Shown one piece after another: positions 8,226 through 15,755 of a stretch of DNA of 64,000 nucleotides (positions are counted from its first letter, which is position 1; every line of letters begins with the position of its first letter). The stretch comes from Roseomonas populi. GTDB taxonomy: Bacteria; Pseudomonadota; Alphaproteobacteria; Acetobacterales; Acetobacteraceae. A program made the position numbers and the translations under genes. The notes under the pieces are model-generated. The model was not told the DNA's origin and did no database searches. It saw only the letters and a program-made list of their open reading frames with translations. The stretch lies in NCBI RefSeq assembly GCF_024594815.1, contig NZ_JANJOU010000018.1, positions 1-64,000 on the forward strand, written 5' to 3'.

Positions 8226-8280
8226 TCCGGGTCCTTTTCTCCTCCCCGTTTCTCCTGCTCCAGCCCCTCTCCGTGGATCC

Positions 8281-8637
8281 TTACGTGGCCCGCCAAAGGC
8301 GGCGCATGGTCCCGCCGAGATAGGCGAAGGCGAGCATCCCCACGGCCATCAGCACCGCGCCGAAGATCCCGAAGAACCACGCCGTGGTTGTCATCAGGGC
8401 GCCCGGGTCGGCCAGGTGGTCGCAGATCTCCTCTTCCGAGCGCCACGGACTGGCAGCCGCACCGGCGGCGGGCAGGCCCTGCCGAGGCAGGTTGGCGCAG
8501 GCTTCCCGAAGCAGGGACGCGCTCGCACGAACCTGCGCGGCCGCTGCCGAGGTGGTCTCCAGCACAGGCTGAGCCTGCGAGACCGAGGGGAGGCAAAGAG
8601 CGGCGAGGACCGGAAGCATGTGGCGGCAGACGCGCAT
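8281..8637 (-). CDS. exported/membrane protein with one C-terminal helix
   Basis: A 118-residue protein with an N-terminal signal peptide (MRVCRHMLPVLAALCLPSVSQA, likely cleaved after SQA). A helical periplasmic segment with two Cys residues follows, then a membrane helix at roughly residues 83-108 (TTTAWFFGIFGAVLMAVGML), ending in a basic tail (MRRLWRAT). This gives a periplasmic N-terminus and a cytoplasmic tail. The family is not recognised. It could belong to a plasmid transfer or envelope function, but no such genes are adjacent. Confidence 0.65.
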   Translation of the reverse strand: MRVCRHMLPVLAALCLPSVSQAQPVLETTSAAAAQVRASASLLREACANLPRQGLPAAGAAASPWRSEEEICDHLADPGALMTTTAWFFGIFGAVLMAVGMLAFAYLGGTMRRLWRAT

Positions 8638-8715
8638 GAGGAAGATTCCTTGATGGGCTTGTACCGCTCTCGATCGGGAAGATCGGCGCGAACGGAAAAC
8701 CGGAGGGCCGTTCCG

Positions 8716-9438
8716 TCAGGGTTCGCGTCGGCAGACGACGTACTGGGCACCCCCGAACGCCTCGCACCAGGCCGAGCGCGCGGTCTTGTAGCTGTCGTCC
8801 ATGCCGTCGAAATGGCCGCCCTGGAACGGCATGGCCACGGTCTCGATGGCCTTCTGCTCCGGCCCGCCGGGCCAGCGGACGTAGATCGAGCCGTGGTCGG
8901 TGTTGCGTACGGAGAAGCGCACACCCGGGAAAGACTGCCGTAGCTGGACGCGGATGTTGGCAGCCGCCAGCTTGCCGCTGTGCCGGTCGTCACCCTGTCG
9001 CAGGCGGGCATGCTCGGGTGCATGGCGCAACCGGTGCAGCTCGGCGGCGTGCGCCTCGTCGGCGGCCGCCTTCTCGGCCGCCCGGCGGGCGTCCTCGGCT
9101 TCGGCGTGGACGATCGCCGCAGCAATCTCGGCGGCGTTGCCGCAACCGCCGAGCAGGCGCCAGCCCGAGCCACGTAGGATGGCCTCGGGCAACCGGAGGG
9201 TGAAGGAGCCGGACAGGAAGACGATGTCGTAGGTCTGCCGCCCGCCGGTCTGGGCGAGGCCGCCCAGCACCGGGCGCAGCGGAGCAGGCCGGGGATCGTC
9301 GTGGACCGCGAACACGAAGCCTTCGCCGCGGTCGTAGAGCCTGGTCGAAACGCGCGTGCCGATGCCGATCATGACCGGGGCGGTGGTTGCGGCCACCGGG
9401 GCAAGGCGGGCATTCGGGAAAGCGAGGACGGTGTTCAC
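8716..9438 (-). CDS. LPD29-type large polyvalent protein domain, stand-alone
   Basis: A 240-aa protein. The C-terminal half (about residues 150-225) matches my memory of LPD29, a domain found in large polyvalent proteins of plasmids and phages: an IRVQLRQSFPGVRFSVRNTD strand-helix pattern followed by GSIYVRWPGGP. The middle is an Ala/Glu coiled-coil-like helix (residues 105-145). The N-terminal part is Ala/Pro rich. No enzymatic motif is seen. LPD domains are associated with mobile-element proteins delivered or made early in a new host. The assignment is by recall, not search. Confidence 0.55.
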   Translation of the reverse strand: MNTVLAFPNARLAPVAATTAPVMIGIGTRVSTRLYDRGEGFVFAVHDDPRPAPLRPVLGGLAQTGGRQTYDIVFLSGSFTLRLPEAILRGSGWRLLGGCGNAAEIAAAIVHAEAEDARRAAEKAAADEAHAAELHRLRHAPEHARLRQGDDRHSGKLAAANIRVQLRQSFPGVRFSVRNTDHGSIYVRWPGGPEQKAIETVAMPFQGGHFDGMDDSYKTARSAWCEAFGGAQYVVCRREP

Positions 9439-9484
9439 GGCGGTGATCCTTCTGCTGTGTCTCGCTTCTCCGAGACCTCAGCCG

Positions 9485-9575
9485 AGGGCCGCGCTGACCC
9501 GGGCGGGGCAAGGGCGCGCTCGCGCGGGCGTCAGCCCCTGCCCTTGCGGCGGCCGGGGTGGCGCGGCAGGCCCAT
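9485..9575. repeat. CAAGGG/CCCTTG leader hairpin, copy upstream of 9438
   Basis: Core CAAGGG (9509-9514) and CCCTTG (9541-9546). Nested stems GCGC/GCGC and GGGC-GTCA-GCCC lie between them. The outer arms (GCCGCGCTGACCCGGGC against GCCGGGGTGGCGCGGC) pair well. The element ends about 45 nt before the gene start at 9438. Confidence 0.7.
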
Positions 9576-9607
9576 CCTATCCTCCCCTCTCCCCTCCTTC
9601 CTGGGCT

Positions 9608-9898
9608 ATGCTGCCCTCTCCATCAGCCTTCGATGCCGTGACCCTTTCCGAAGCCCTTGCCACCCCGATCGTCGATCTCCGGTCCTTCTGGCTGGAGGCG
9701 CGCTGCTGCGGCCGACATCGGTCGCCGATGTGGTTCCACGCTGCGAAACGGCCACGCGACCTGCTGTCCGATTTCGCCTTCGAGTACGCCTGCCCGGAGT
9801 GCGGGGTGATGCCGGCGCTCACTCTGCTGCGCTCGGAGCGCACCGGAGCGCCGGCCCAGGGCTGGCGGCTTCATGTGTGCGAGGTGTTCGATGACTGA
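9608..9898 (+). CDS. small Cys-containing protein, possible zinc-binding
   Basis: A 96-residue plus-strand protein with a Cys-Cys-Gly-x-x-x-x-x-Pro segment (EARCCGRHRSPMW) and a CPECG knuckle, which together could bind zinc. The end (WRLHVCEVFDD) adds another Cys. The first in-frame ATG after the leader region was taken as start; the ribosome site is weak. It lies 37 nt upstream of the HU gene on the same strand. A DNA- or RNA-binding role is only a guess from the Cys pattern. Confidence 0.5.
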   Translation: MLPSPSAFDAVTLSEALATPIVDLRSFWLEARCCGRHRSPMWFHAAKRPRDLLSDFAFEYACPECGVMPALTLLRSERTGAPAQGWRLHVCEVFDD

Positions 9899-9935
9899 GG
9901 TTTCGCGCGAGCACGCCGCACGCTAGAATCCAGCA

Positions 9936-10259
9936 ATGTCAAAGCGCTTCCTCACCGACGTCATCCAGCAATCCAGTGACCTGAACGGCGTGACGTCCGG
10001 CCGCCTGGCGGCCGACATCATCGCCGCGATCAAGACCGAGATCATCGAGAACGGCCGCTTCTCGCTGCCCGACTTCGGCTCCTTCACGGTGCGCGAAACG
10101 CCGAAGCGCTCGGCGCTGAACCCGCGCACCGGCGAGAAGGTGGCGGTGAAGGCCGGGGCGACGGTGAAGTTCAAAGCCTCGCCCTCGCTCAAGCTGGCGG
10201 CCTTCGCCGGGGCCAAGAAGGCCAAGCGCAAGGCGACGAAGGCCGCCAAGGGCGACTGA
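9936..10259 (+). CDS. HU family DNA-binding protein
   Basis: Nucleoid-associated DNA-bending protein of 107 residues. The N-terminal helical dimerisation half is followed by the signature GRFSLPDFGSFTVRETPKR and the flexible arm NPRTGEKVAVKA. A Lys/Ala-rich C-terminal tail (residues 88-107) resembles extended alphaproteobacterial HU proteins. A TAGAAT hexamer at 9924-9929 ends only six bases before the ATG, so the message may be leaderless. Plasmid HU/IHF homologues often help replication, partition or silencing. It is convergent with 10312. Confidence 0.9.
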   Translation: MSKRFLTDVIQQSSDLNGVTSGRLAADIIAAIKTEIIENGRFSLPDFGSFTVRETPKRSALNPRTGEKVAVKAGATVKFKASPSLKLAAFAGAKKAKRKATKAAKGD

Positions 10260-10281
10260 TCGCGCATCCATTGCGCGGTTT

Positions 10282-10303
10282 GCCGCCGGCCGAAGCCGGC
10301 GGC
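10282..10303. terminator. GC hairpin between convergent genes
   Basis: A perfect 9-bp stem, GCCGCCGGC (10282-10290) and GCCGGCGGC (10295-10303), closes the tetraloop CGAA. It lies between the stop of the HU gene and the stop of the opposing gene at 10312. There is no U-run, so it would be a weak or factor-assisted bidirectional terminator. Confidence 0.5.
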
Positions 10304-10311
10304 GCCCGCCG

Positions 10312-10500
10312 TCAGGCGGGTTTGCGATCGTCGGCGCGCTCGCTCTCGCGCTTCCAGCCGAGTTCCAGCTTCACGAAGCCCGGAATGGAGAGGGTGAGAC
10401 TGGCGCTGATGGTGGTCTTGCCGGTGAGGTGCCGCAGCAGGCGGCGGATGGTGCGCCCGGCGCTGCGGGTCAGGGTCTTGAGATAGGTCGCGGTCTTCAT
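10312..10500 (-). CDS. small basic hypothetical protein, 62 aa
   Basis: Small protein starting MKTATYLKTLTRSAGRTIRR. Basic residues dominate the N-terminal half, followed by an alternating hydrophobic segment (TTISASLTLSIPGFVKLELG) that looks like two beta strands, then a charged tail. The ATG at 10500 is chosen because the upstream extension is noise. No family recognised. It is the last accessory gene before the lower-GC island. Confidence 0.45.
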   Translation of the reverse strand: MKTATYLKTLTRSAGRTIRRLLRHLTGKTTISASLTLSIPGFVKLELGWKRESERADDRKPA

Positions 10501-10969
10501 GGTGTCGCTCCGTCGTATGGTTCTGCCGTGATCGGCGGAGACGACAGGCGGACCATCGCGGGGCGCGTCACCCCGAAGGGGGCGAAACAACGTGGAGGAC
10601 CGTTAGGTTGAAGCGGCCCGCGATGGTCCGCAGGCTCCGCTCACATATCATGGTGGGACTATTCGGCCGAGCAGAAGCCGTGTGGGACGGGACTGAGAAC
10701 AATCCCAGCTTCGGCGCTGCCTATCTGACGTATTGTAGACAGCTAAGCTCAGGCCGCCGCTGGGAGGGGGTAGCTATCTCTGCACCCGACCCTTCCACGA
10801 CCTTGGCGCTCGCCGACGCAAAGTCGGACGTGGAAGGAGAAGCAGACATTGCGTCATCGCAGATACAAGCGGCTGCTTCGATTCGTCACCCGACCCGATG
10901 GCCATCACTGGAGGGCGACCGATGTGCTTGCGGCTGACAGGCCGCGAGGTGTGGCATCGCGTATCAGCG
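10501..10969. other. gene-free stretch at the left edge of the nucleotide island
   Basis: I see no convincing gene here; a 109-codon plus-strand frame lacks any family feature. The notable element is a perfect 14-bp inverted repeat, CGGACCATCGCGGG (10549-10562) and CCCGCGATGGTCCG (10617-10630), with a 54-nt spacer. GC content falls to the right of it, where the island begins. It may mark the insertion boundary. I did not find a matching copy near 18.4 kb. Confidence 0.5.
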
Positions 10970-13195
10970 TTACCCGCTTGATTGCTTCTCGTCCGGCACA
11001 CCGCTCGTCGTTGGCGCGGCTAGCCGGCCATCTGTCAACCGCTCCAGCGTCCCCACAAGGCTTTGGGCCATGGGTGACCAGCGGCTGAACGAGGCGCGCG
11101 ACAGCGTCGTCTGTTCAAACGTCTCGTTCACTCTGGCCAGATCGCTCAAATTTCTAGCAAAGGTTAACAGCTCGTCATCCTCACTGGTGGAGGTAGCTTC
11201 AATGTAGGCGGCGAGCGTGAGGAGGCCTTCGATTGCGACGGGAATGCCGTCAGCATTGAATCCTTGAGTGGCGGTGCGCAATTCGGTCAGAGAACGCCGC
11301 CATTCGCGAATGGCGCTAGCTTGAGCCTCGCCCTTGATGCGTCGATGGACAACTGCGTCGGCAAGGAGGTGGAGCCGTTCCGGCGCTTGGTCAAGCCAGC
11401 GGTCGATGATCGGCATGGCAACCTGCGTCGGAGACCGAGAGATCGTGCGGGCATCGGCGGCAATCGTCGTAATCCGGCCGGGACGATAGCCGAGCTCCTC
11501 GCAAATCTCCCTTTGCAGGAATCGCAGTTCGGCGATGTTGATCGGCCACCAGCGTTCGAACTCCTGTGCGCGATAGAAGGCGATCGCATCAACAACTATC
11601 CGGCTGGCGTCGGCATCCCTTCGGCGAAACTCCACCAGGCAGAAGGAAGCGAACTCCTCTCCGGCGCCGTCTGGGGCGAAGTCTCGGAACGGATCGACGA
11701 GTACTGCTACGGCGCGCGTGCTCGGCTTGACCCGCAGAAGCGCGATTATACGCGCGATCTGATCGATCTTGCCCCCGTAGCGGCGTAGGCGCGCTCCGTG
11801 CAAGTATGGGATGCGCGGTTCTAGCTGCGATCGATCGAGCTGCCACCATTCGACCAACTCGCGTAGCCAAGTCTGGCGCTCATCGCCTTGCAGATTGTCG
11901 GGAACGGCGTATGCGGTTGGCAGCGGGAGAGTTCTGCCGTCATCGTCAGGCAAGTCCAAATGCACAATGAGTATACCGCGTCTCGCGTCTGTTCGAGCAA
12001 CGGCGAGAGCGCGCGCGTAGACCTCGTCAAGGTTGGAACCCTCGACGGTCACAGGCGCGTCGGGAGACACGACAACGGTTTCCGCCGGACGAACGCCGGT
12101 TGTCCAGAGGCGGCGCAGGATTGGGCTCGGTCGAAGATCCTCTGTCCCCGATCTTGGAAGCGGTATCGGCTCAATTTTCACTTCGGGCGTGTGGGGCAAC
12201 CCGTCGAGCGAGATCAGTCGCACCGCATCGGTCTCCTGTCCGACCCCGAAGGTTGCACCCGATATGACAAGGACGCGGTGCATGTCGTCGGCATCGTTGG
12301 TGTAAATGTGGTCGAAGTAGGTCGCGGGTTCGTGTTTGTGACCATGAACGACGACACCGACGCCGCTCCCACTCAGCCAAGCGCGTACCTGCTCGAGGTT
12401 GGATATGTCGGCGAAGGGTTTGAGTTCCTCGCGCAGGCTGGGTGAGCGGAGATGATGGTGCATCACCGCAATCTTGAGCTGACGGCCGCGGTCCGGTTGC
12501 GGTGTGGACGCGACAATCATGCGCAGTGCTTCCAATTGCTGGTCGGAAACGCGGGCCATGTCGTAGCGAGCCAAGGCCTGAAGCTGCGACCTCAGCTTTG
12601 CCGCGACGGCTGTGTCGTCGGCTGCAATCGTATCGGGTATCCCGTCCCAAAAACTCCGCAGAGGCTCCGGTAGGTTCGACGTGACGTGCGACCAGTTGCT
12701 GGTGTTGACCGGGTAGACTGCCCAACTTCGGTCGGCAGCGACCAATCGGTGACGATCAAGCGCGGATGCCGGCGAGGTATCAATGCCGTCGAGCCATGGC
12801 ACCACGCAGCTGTGGCCGCGCCAAACGCGAGAGAAGCTCTCGTATCGCAGCGGCGAACCTGGCGCGGCGTCCTGCGGCACGTCATGGTTGCCTGGCACAG
12901 CGACAATTTTCTCCGCCGCTACGCCGAGGTGGTCTGTCACGAGTTGGTAAACCAGTTCATGCCCACCGGCTGCGCCTCGACTTTGCGCGTCGCCAGAGAA
13001 AAGCACGCCGTCGAGAAGGCGCTCTTCAGCTGTCAGTCGCTCGGCCAGACGCTGGAAGAGAAGGCGAAGCACATCTTCCCGCGTGCCGGTCGGGATATCA
13101 GGAATGTCGACTTTACGATCGTCCCGCCTAAACGTCTCGCCAGCGGCGGACACATGAGGATCGGTGATGTGAAGGAAGGTTGCCCGGTCAGCCAT
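10970..13195 (-). CDS. metallophosphoesterase fused to a thymidylate-synthase-like domain
   Basis: The N-terminal calcineurin-like phosphoesterase (about residues 1-330) has the full metal set: TDPH (11-14), GDAQSRG, GNHD, MHHH and GHKH. After a linker, residues about 400-600 resemble the thymidylate synthase fold: FCLVEFRRRD places a Cys where the nucleophile sits, and EFERWWPINIAEL matches the dUMP-binding Asn helix. The C-terminal 130 residues are helical and unknown. ATG at 13195 puts the phosphoesterase at the N-terminus; 13252 is the alternative. It is transcribed divergently from the XRE/ImmA operon. The likely substrate is a nucleotide or cyclic nucleotide, which is inference. Confidence 0.75.
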   Translation of the reverse strand: MADRATFLHITDPHVSAAGETFRRDDRKVDIPDIPTGTREDVLRLLFQRLAERLTAEERLLDGVLFSGDAQSRGAAGGHELVYQLVTDHLGVAAEKIVAVPGNHDVPQDAAPGSPLRYESFSRVWRGHSCVVPWLDGIDTSPASALDRHRLVAADRSWAVYPVNTSNWSHVTSNLPEPLRSFWDGIPDTIAADDTAVAAKLRSQLQALARYDMARVSDQQLEALRMIVASTPQPDRGRQLKIAVMHHHLRSPSLREELKPFADISNLEQVRAWLSGSGVGVVVHGHKHEPATYFDHIYTNDADDMHRVLVISGATFGVGQETDAVRLISLDGLPHTPEVKIEPIPLPRSGTEDLRPSPILRRLWTTGVRPAETVVVSPDAPVTVEGSNLDEVYARALAVARTDARRGILIVHLDLPDDDGRTLPLPTAYAVPDNLQGDERQTWLRELVEWWQLDRSQLEPRIPYLHGARLRRYGGKIDQIARIIALLRVKPSTRAVAVLVDPFRDFAPDGAGEEFASFCLVEFRRRDADASRIVVDAIAFYRAQEFERWWPINIAELRFLQREICEELGYRPGRITTIAADARTISRSPTQVAMPIIDRWLDQAPERLHLLADAVVHRRIKGEAQASAIREWRRSLTELRTATQGFNADGIPVAIEGLLTLAAYIEATSTSEDDELLTFARNLSDLARVNETFEQTTLSRASFSRWSPMAQSLVGTLERLTDGRLAAPTTSGVPDEKQSSG

Positions 13196-13275
13196 ACCCC
13201 TATCTAGCGGGCCCTTGCGGACCGGAACATCATCTGAAGAGGGCAGCCCCATGTAAGTCCCGTAAGCGAAATAGC

Positions 13276-13304
13276 TTGCATGTCGGCAAATCCGACATTA
13301 CAAG
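13276..13304 (+). promoter_or_regulatory. promoter with embedded palindromic operator
   Basis: TTGCAT (13276-13281) and TACAAG (13299-13304) are spaced by exactly 17 nt. The spacer holds the palindrome ATGTCGG-CAAAT-CCGACAT (13280-13298). A repressor bound there would block the promoter of the plus-strand operon and could also affect the divergent phosphoesterase gene. The natural candidate is the XRE protein encoded by the second gene of the operon. Confidence 0.65.
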
Positions 13305-13331
13305 ACGGCCTGGGTCTCAGAAGGACACACC

Positions 13332-13682
13332 ATGTCGGTCGGTACGCTGGTGCCACCTCCTAATGTGGTTGCGATTCCCGTCTTCCAGGCCGCCGCCATC
13401 GAAGCGGACCTGCGCTCTGAGCTGATCGAGGCGATCAAGGCCGAAGCCATGATCAAGGGCGTAACACTGCCAGTGGCAGCCAACGCCATCGCGCAGACCC
13501 CCTTTCAGGTGGACTCTCTGATCGTGGTTTCGATCCTCCATGTGGTCGAGCCGCTTGTCGGGTTCGAACTGCCAGAGAGCGTCGTGCGAACCGGCGGCTA
13601 TGCCTCGGTCGAGCAGGCGGTCGGCCAGCTGCTGCCGCAGATCGAAGCTCAGTGGAAGAAATGCCAGGGATTGAAGCCATGA
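13332..13682 (+). CDS. small acyl-carrier-protein-like protein
   Basis: A 116-residue acidic helical protein. The middle reads QVDSLIVVSILHVVEPLVGF, which has the D-S-L plus hydrophobic helix layout of an acyl/peptidyl carrier protein, where Ser takes phosphopantetheine. ELPESVVRTGGYASVEQAV then fits helices III and IV. The N-terminal 50 residues would form helix I and an extension. It is first in the operon, with its stop overlapping the XRE gene's ATG (ATGA). The carrier role is inferred from pattern only; it could be an unrelated helical protein. Confidence 0.5.
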   Translation: MSVGTLVPPPNVVAIPVFQAAAIEADLRSELIEAIKAEAMIKGVTLPVAANAIAQTPFQVDSLIVVSILHVVEPLVGFELPESVVRTGGYASVEQAVGQLLPQIEAQWKKCQGLKP

Positions 13683-14053
13683 CGCAGGCCGCATTGAAGC
13701 AGGACAGCGACGAGGACGAGCGGCGTCAGTTGGGTGATCGTCTCCGCGAGGCCCGCAAGTATCTTGGGCTAAAGCAGGAGGAGGTCGCGACGTACCTCAA
13801 GATCCCTCGGACGGCACTTACCGACATTGAGAGCGGGCAACGGCGCGTGGAAGCGCTTGAGCTGACCCGACTCGCCAAGCTCTACCGTCAGCCGGCGGCG
13901 TTCTTCACCGGTGAGGACGAGGTGGCTGCGAGCCTGCCAGTCGACGTGGCGCACTTGGCGCGTCGGGCGGCCGCACTCTCGCACGAGGATCGCGACGAGC
14001 TAGGCCGCTTCGCCGACTATCTCCGGTCGCGCTCGCGCGTCGAACAGGGCTGA
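13679..14053 (+). CDS. XRE-family helix-turn-helix regulator
   Basis: A 124-residue protein with a Cro/CI-type HTH over about residues 18-70 (LGDRLREARKYLGLKQEEVA, then IPRTALTDIESGQRRVEALE). The C-terminal helical part (HEDRDELGRFADYLRSR) is likely for dimerisation or for contact with the following peptidase. Start at 13679, where ATGA overlaps the previous stop; ATG 13652 is possible. It is followed 5 nt later by an ImmA/IrrE peptidase, the classic repressor-protease pair. It probably binds the palindrome at 13280-13298. Confidence 0.88.
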   Translation: MTQAALKQDSDEDERRQLGDRLREARKYLGLKQEEVATYLKIPRTALTDIESGQRRVEALELTRLAKLYRQPAAFFTGEDEVAASLPVDVAHLARRAAALSHEDRDELGRFADYLRSRSRVEQG

Positions 14054-14058
14054 CGCGC

Positions 14059-15072
14059 ATGGCGGCGGTCGATTATGCGGGAGCGGTGCGCGCCGGGACG
14101 CAGGCTGCGGCGCGCCTTCACCAGCGGATCGACCTGCGCACGGCTGTCGAGGCACGAGGCGGCAATATCGATGTGTTCAGCGCAATCCAGGCGCTCGACC
14201 TGCCGCTGCTACTGCGGCCATTGAACAGCCTGCTCGGCGCCTACCTGAGCGATCCCGCACCGGGAGTGTTGGTCACCACACAGCGGCCAATGGCGATCCA
14301 GCGGTTCACCGCCGCCCACGAGCTCGGCCATTTTACCATGCGGCACGAGCCGAGTCTCGACGACGACAGTATTCTGCGGCGGATGCCCATGGCTGGGGCG
14401 CCCAAGGAGGACTTCCAGGAGGTTGAGGCGGACGCCTTTGCCGTTAACTTCATGATGCCGCGATGGCTGATCCAGTGGCATGCCGCCCGGCAGGGCTGGA
14501 CGGTGGCAGACTTCCACCGGCCGAACCGGGTCTATCAGCTCGCGCTGAGGCTCGGCGCCAGCTACGAAGCGACCTGCTGGACGCTAGTTCGTCATCGCCT
14601 AGTCACGGCGGCGCTCGCCCGCGAGCTACAGCAGACGCAGCCACGTGAGCTGAAGGTCGCCCTGCTCGAAGGTTACCGGCCGCAGGACTATCGCGGCGAT
14701 GTCTGGCTGCTGACCGAGCGTGATGCGGGGACGCGCATCGACGGCAGTCGCAATGACCTCTTTGTGCTCCGACTGAAGGAGCATAGCGGCGGCGGCTATC
14801 TCTGGAACATTGATCAGCTTGCCGCGAGCGGGTTCGCGATTGTTCGCGACGCGCTTGAGGCGATTGATGGCGACGGTATCGGTGGCCCGGTCATCCGCCG
14901 CGTGACCGCCGCTCCTGAGGAAGTCGGGCGCGGCATGCTGCAGCTTGATGAGCGGCGACCGTGGGAGCCTGAGCCGCCGCTTTCCCGCTTGCAGCTCGAC
15001 TTCGACCTGACGGGCCCAGAAGAGGAAGGCTTGTCTCGGGCCGAACGGCGGAGGCTGCTTGAAGCCGCATGA
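14059..15072 (+). CDS. ImmA/IrrE family metallo-endopeptidase
   Basis: Zinc peptidase of the family that cleaves XRE repressors (ImmA for ImmR, IrrE for DdrO). HELGH at residues 87-91 is the zinc-binding motif, within TAAHELGHFTMRHE. A downstream acidic helix (QEVEADAFAVNFMMP) supplies the third ligand and marks the family. The C-terminal half (about 200-337) is an additional domain of unknown role, rich in beta strands. Its stop overlaps the next ATG (ATGA). It likely senses a signal and inactivates the XRE protein, derepressing the operon. Confidence 0.9.
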   Translation: MAAVDYAGAVRAGTQAAARLHQRIDLRTAVEARGGNIDVFSAIQALDLPLLLRPLNSLLGAYLSDPAPGVLVTTQRPMAIQRFTAAHELGHFTMRHEPSLDDDSILRRMPMAGAPKEDFQEVEADAFAVNFMMPRWLIQWHAARQGWTVADFHRPNRVYQLALRLGASYEATCWTLVRHRLVTAALARELQQTQPRELKVALLEGYRPQDYRGDVWLLTERDAGTRIDGSRNDLFVLRLKEHSGGGYLWNIDQLAASGFAIVRDALEAIDGDGIGGPVIRRVTAAPEEVGRGMLQLDERRPWEPEPPLSRLQLDFDLTGPEEEGLSRAERRRLLEAA

Positions 15073-15755
15073 CTCTGATTACGGTTCAGAAAGATCTCCG
15101 GGCTGAGCTCGGCGAAGCTCGCAACCAGGGATCACGACCGACGTGCCTCGCTTTTGCGGCCAGCGACGCCCACGCCGCCTTGCGGCCTGGATGGTCACCG
15201 CTATCGTGCGAGTTCGCCTTCTATCACGCTCAACGCCTTGGCGGGCGCTCACCCGACAGTGGCGCGACGGTCCCCGACATGCTTGCGGTGCTCCGTCAGG
15301 AGGGGCAACCTGAGGAGAGCGGCTGGCCGTATCTGCCCACGACGCCGACGGACGTGACGGTTTGGCAGCCACCTGCCTTGACTGGTCCGTTGTTCGGCCG
15401 CGCCGGCACTGCCTACCCATGCGTGATTGATGGGCTTATTGGCAAGCTTGATCGTGATTCTCCAGTGATCTTGTTGCTGATGCTATCGCGCTCGTTCTAC
15501 GCGCCAACCGCCGACGCGGTGGTTCGTCCTGCACCCGGCGAAATACCGGAGCCCGCACGACGGCATGCAGTTCTCGCTGTCGCGCACGGGAGCGTCGATG
15601 GAGAGCGCGCGATCCTCGTTCGCAACAGTTGGGGTCTGGGTTGGGGCGCGGTGGGGCATGCTTGGCTGACCGAGACCTTCATCGCGCCGCGCCTGTTCGG
15701 GGCGGCGCTACTGACGGAGAATATCGATGTATCTGCCCGTTCCGCCGCAGCTTGA
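15069..15755 (+). CDS. C1 (papain-like) cysteine peptidase
   Basis: A 228-residue protein with the papain-family order: QGSRPTC with Cys26 as nucleophile, a His in RHAVLAVAHG, and an Asn in VRNSWGLGWG followed by GHAWL. There is no signal peptide, so it acts in the cytoplasm. It is encoded between ImmA/IrrE and a thymidylate-synthase-like enzyme, overlapping both genes (ATGA upstream, 29 nt downstream), so the three are tightly coupled. Cytoplasmic papain-like peptidases in such cassettes are plausible effectors or processing enzymes. The target is unknown. Confidence 0.83.
   Translation: MTLITVQKDLRAELGEARNQGSRPTCLAFAASDAHAALRPGWSPLSCEFAFYHAQRLGGRSPDSGATVPDMLAVLRQEGQPEESGWPYLPTTPTDVTVWQPPALTGPLFGRAGTAYPCVIDGLIGKLDRDSPVILLLMLSRSFYAPTADAVVRPAPGEIPEPARRHAVLAVAHGSVDGERAILVRNSWGLGWGAVGHAWLTETFIAPRLFGAALLTENIDVSARSAAA

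Noticed and set aside
10608-10937. 109-codon plus-strand frame in the gap before the phosphoesterase gene
   Set aside because: No ribosome site, no domain and low coding signal; treated as non-coding.
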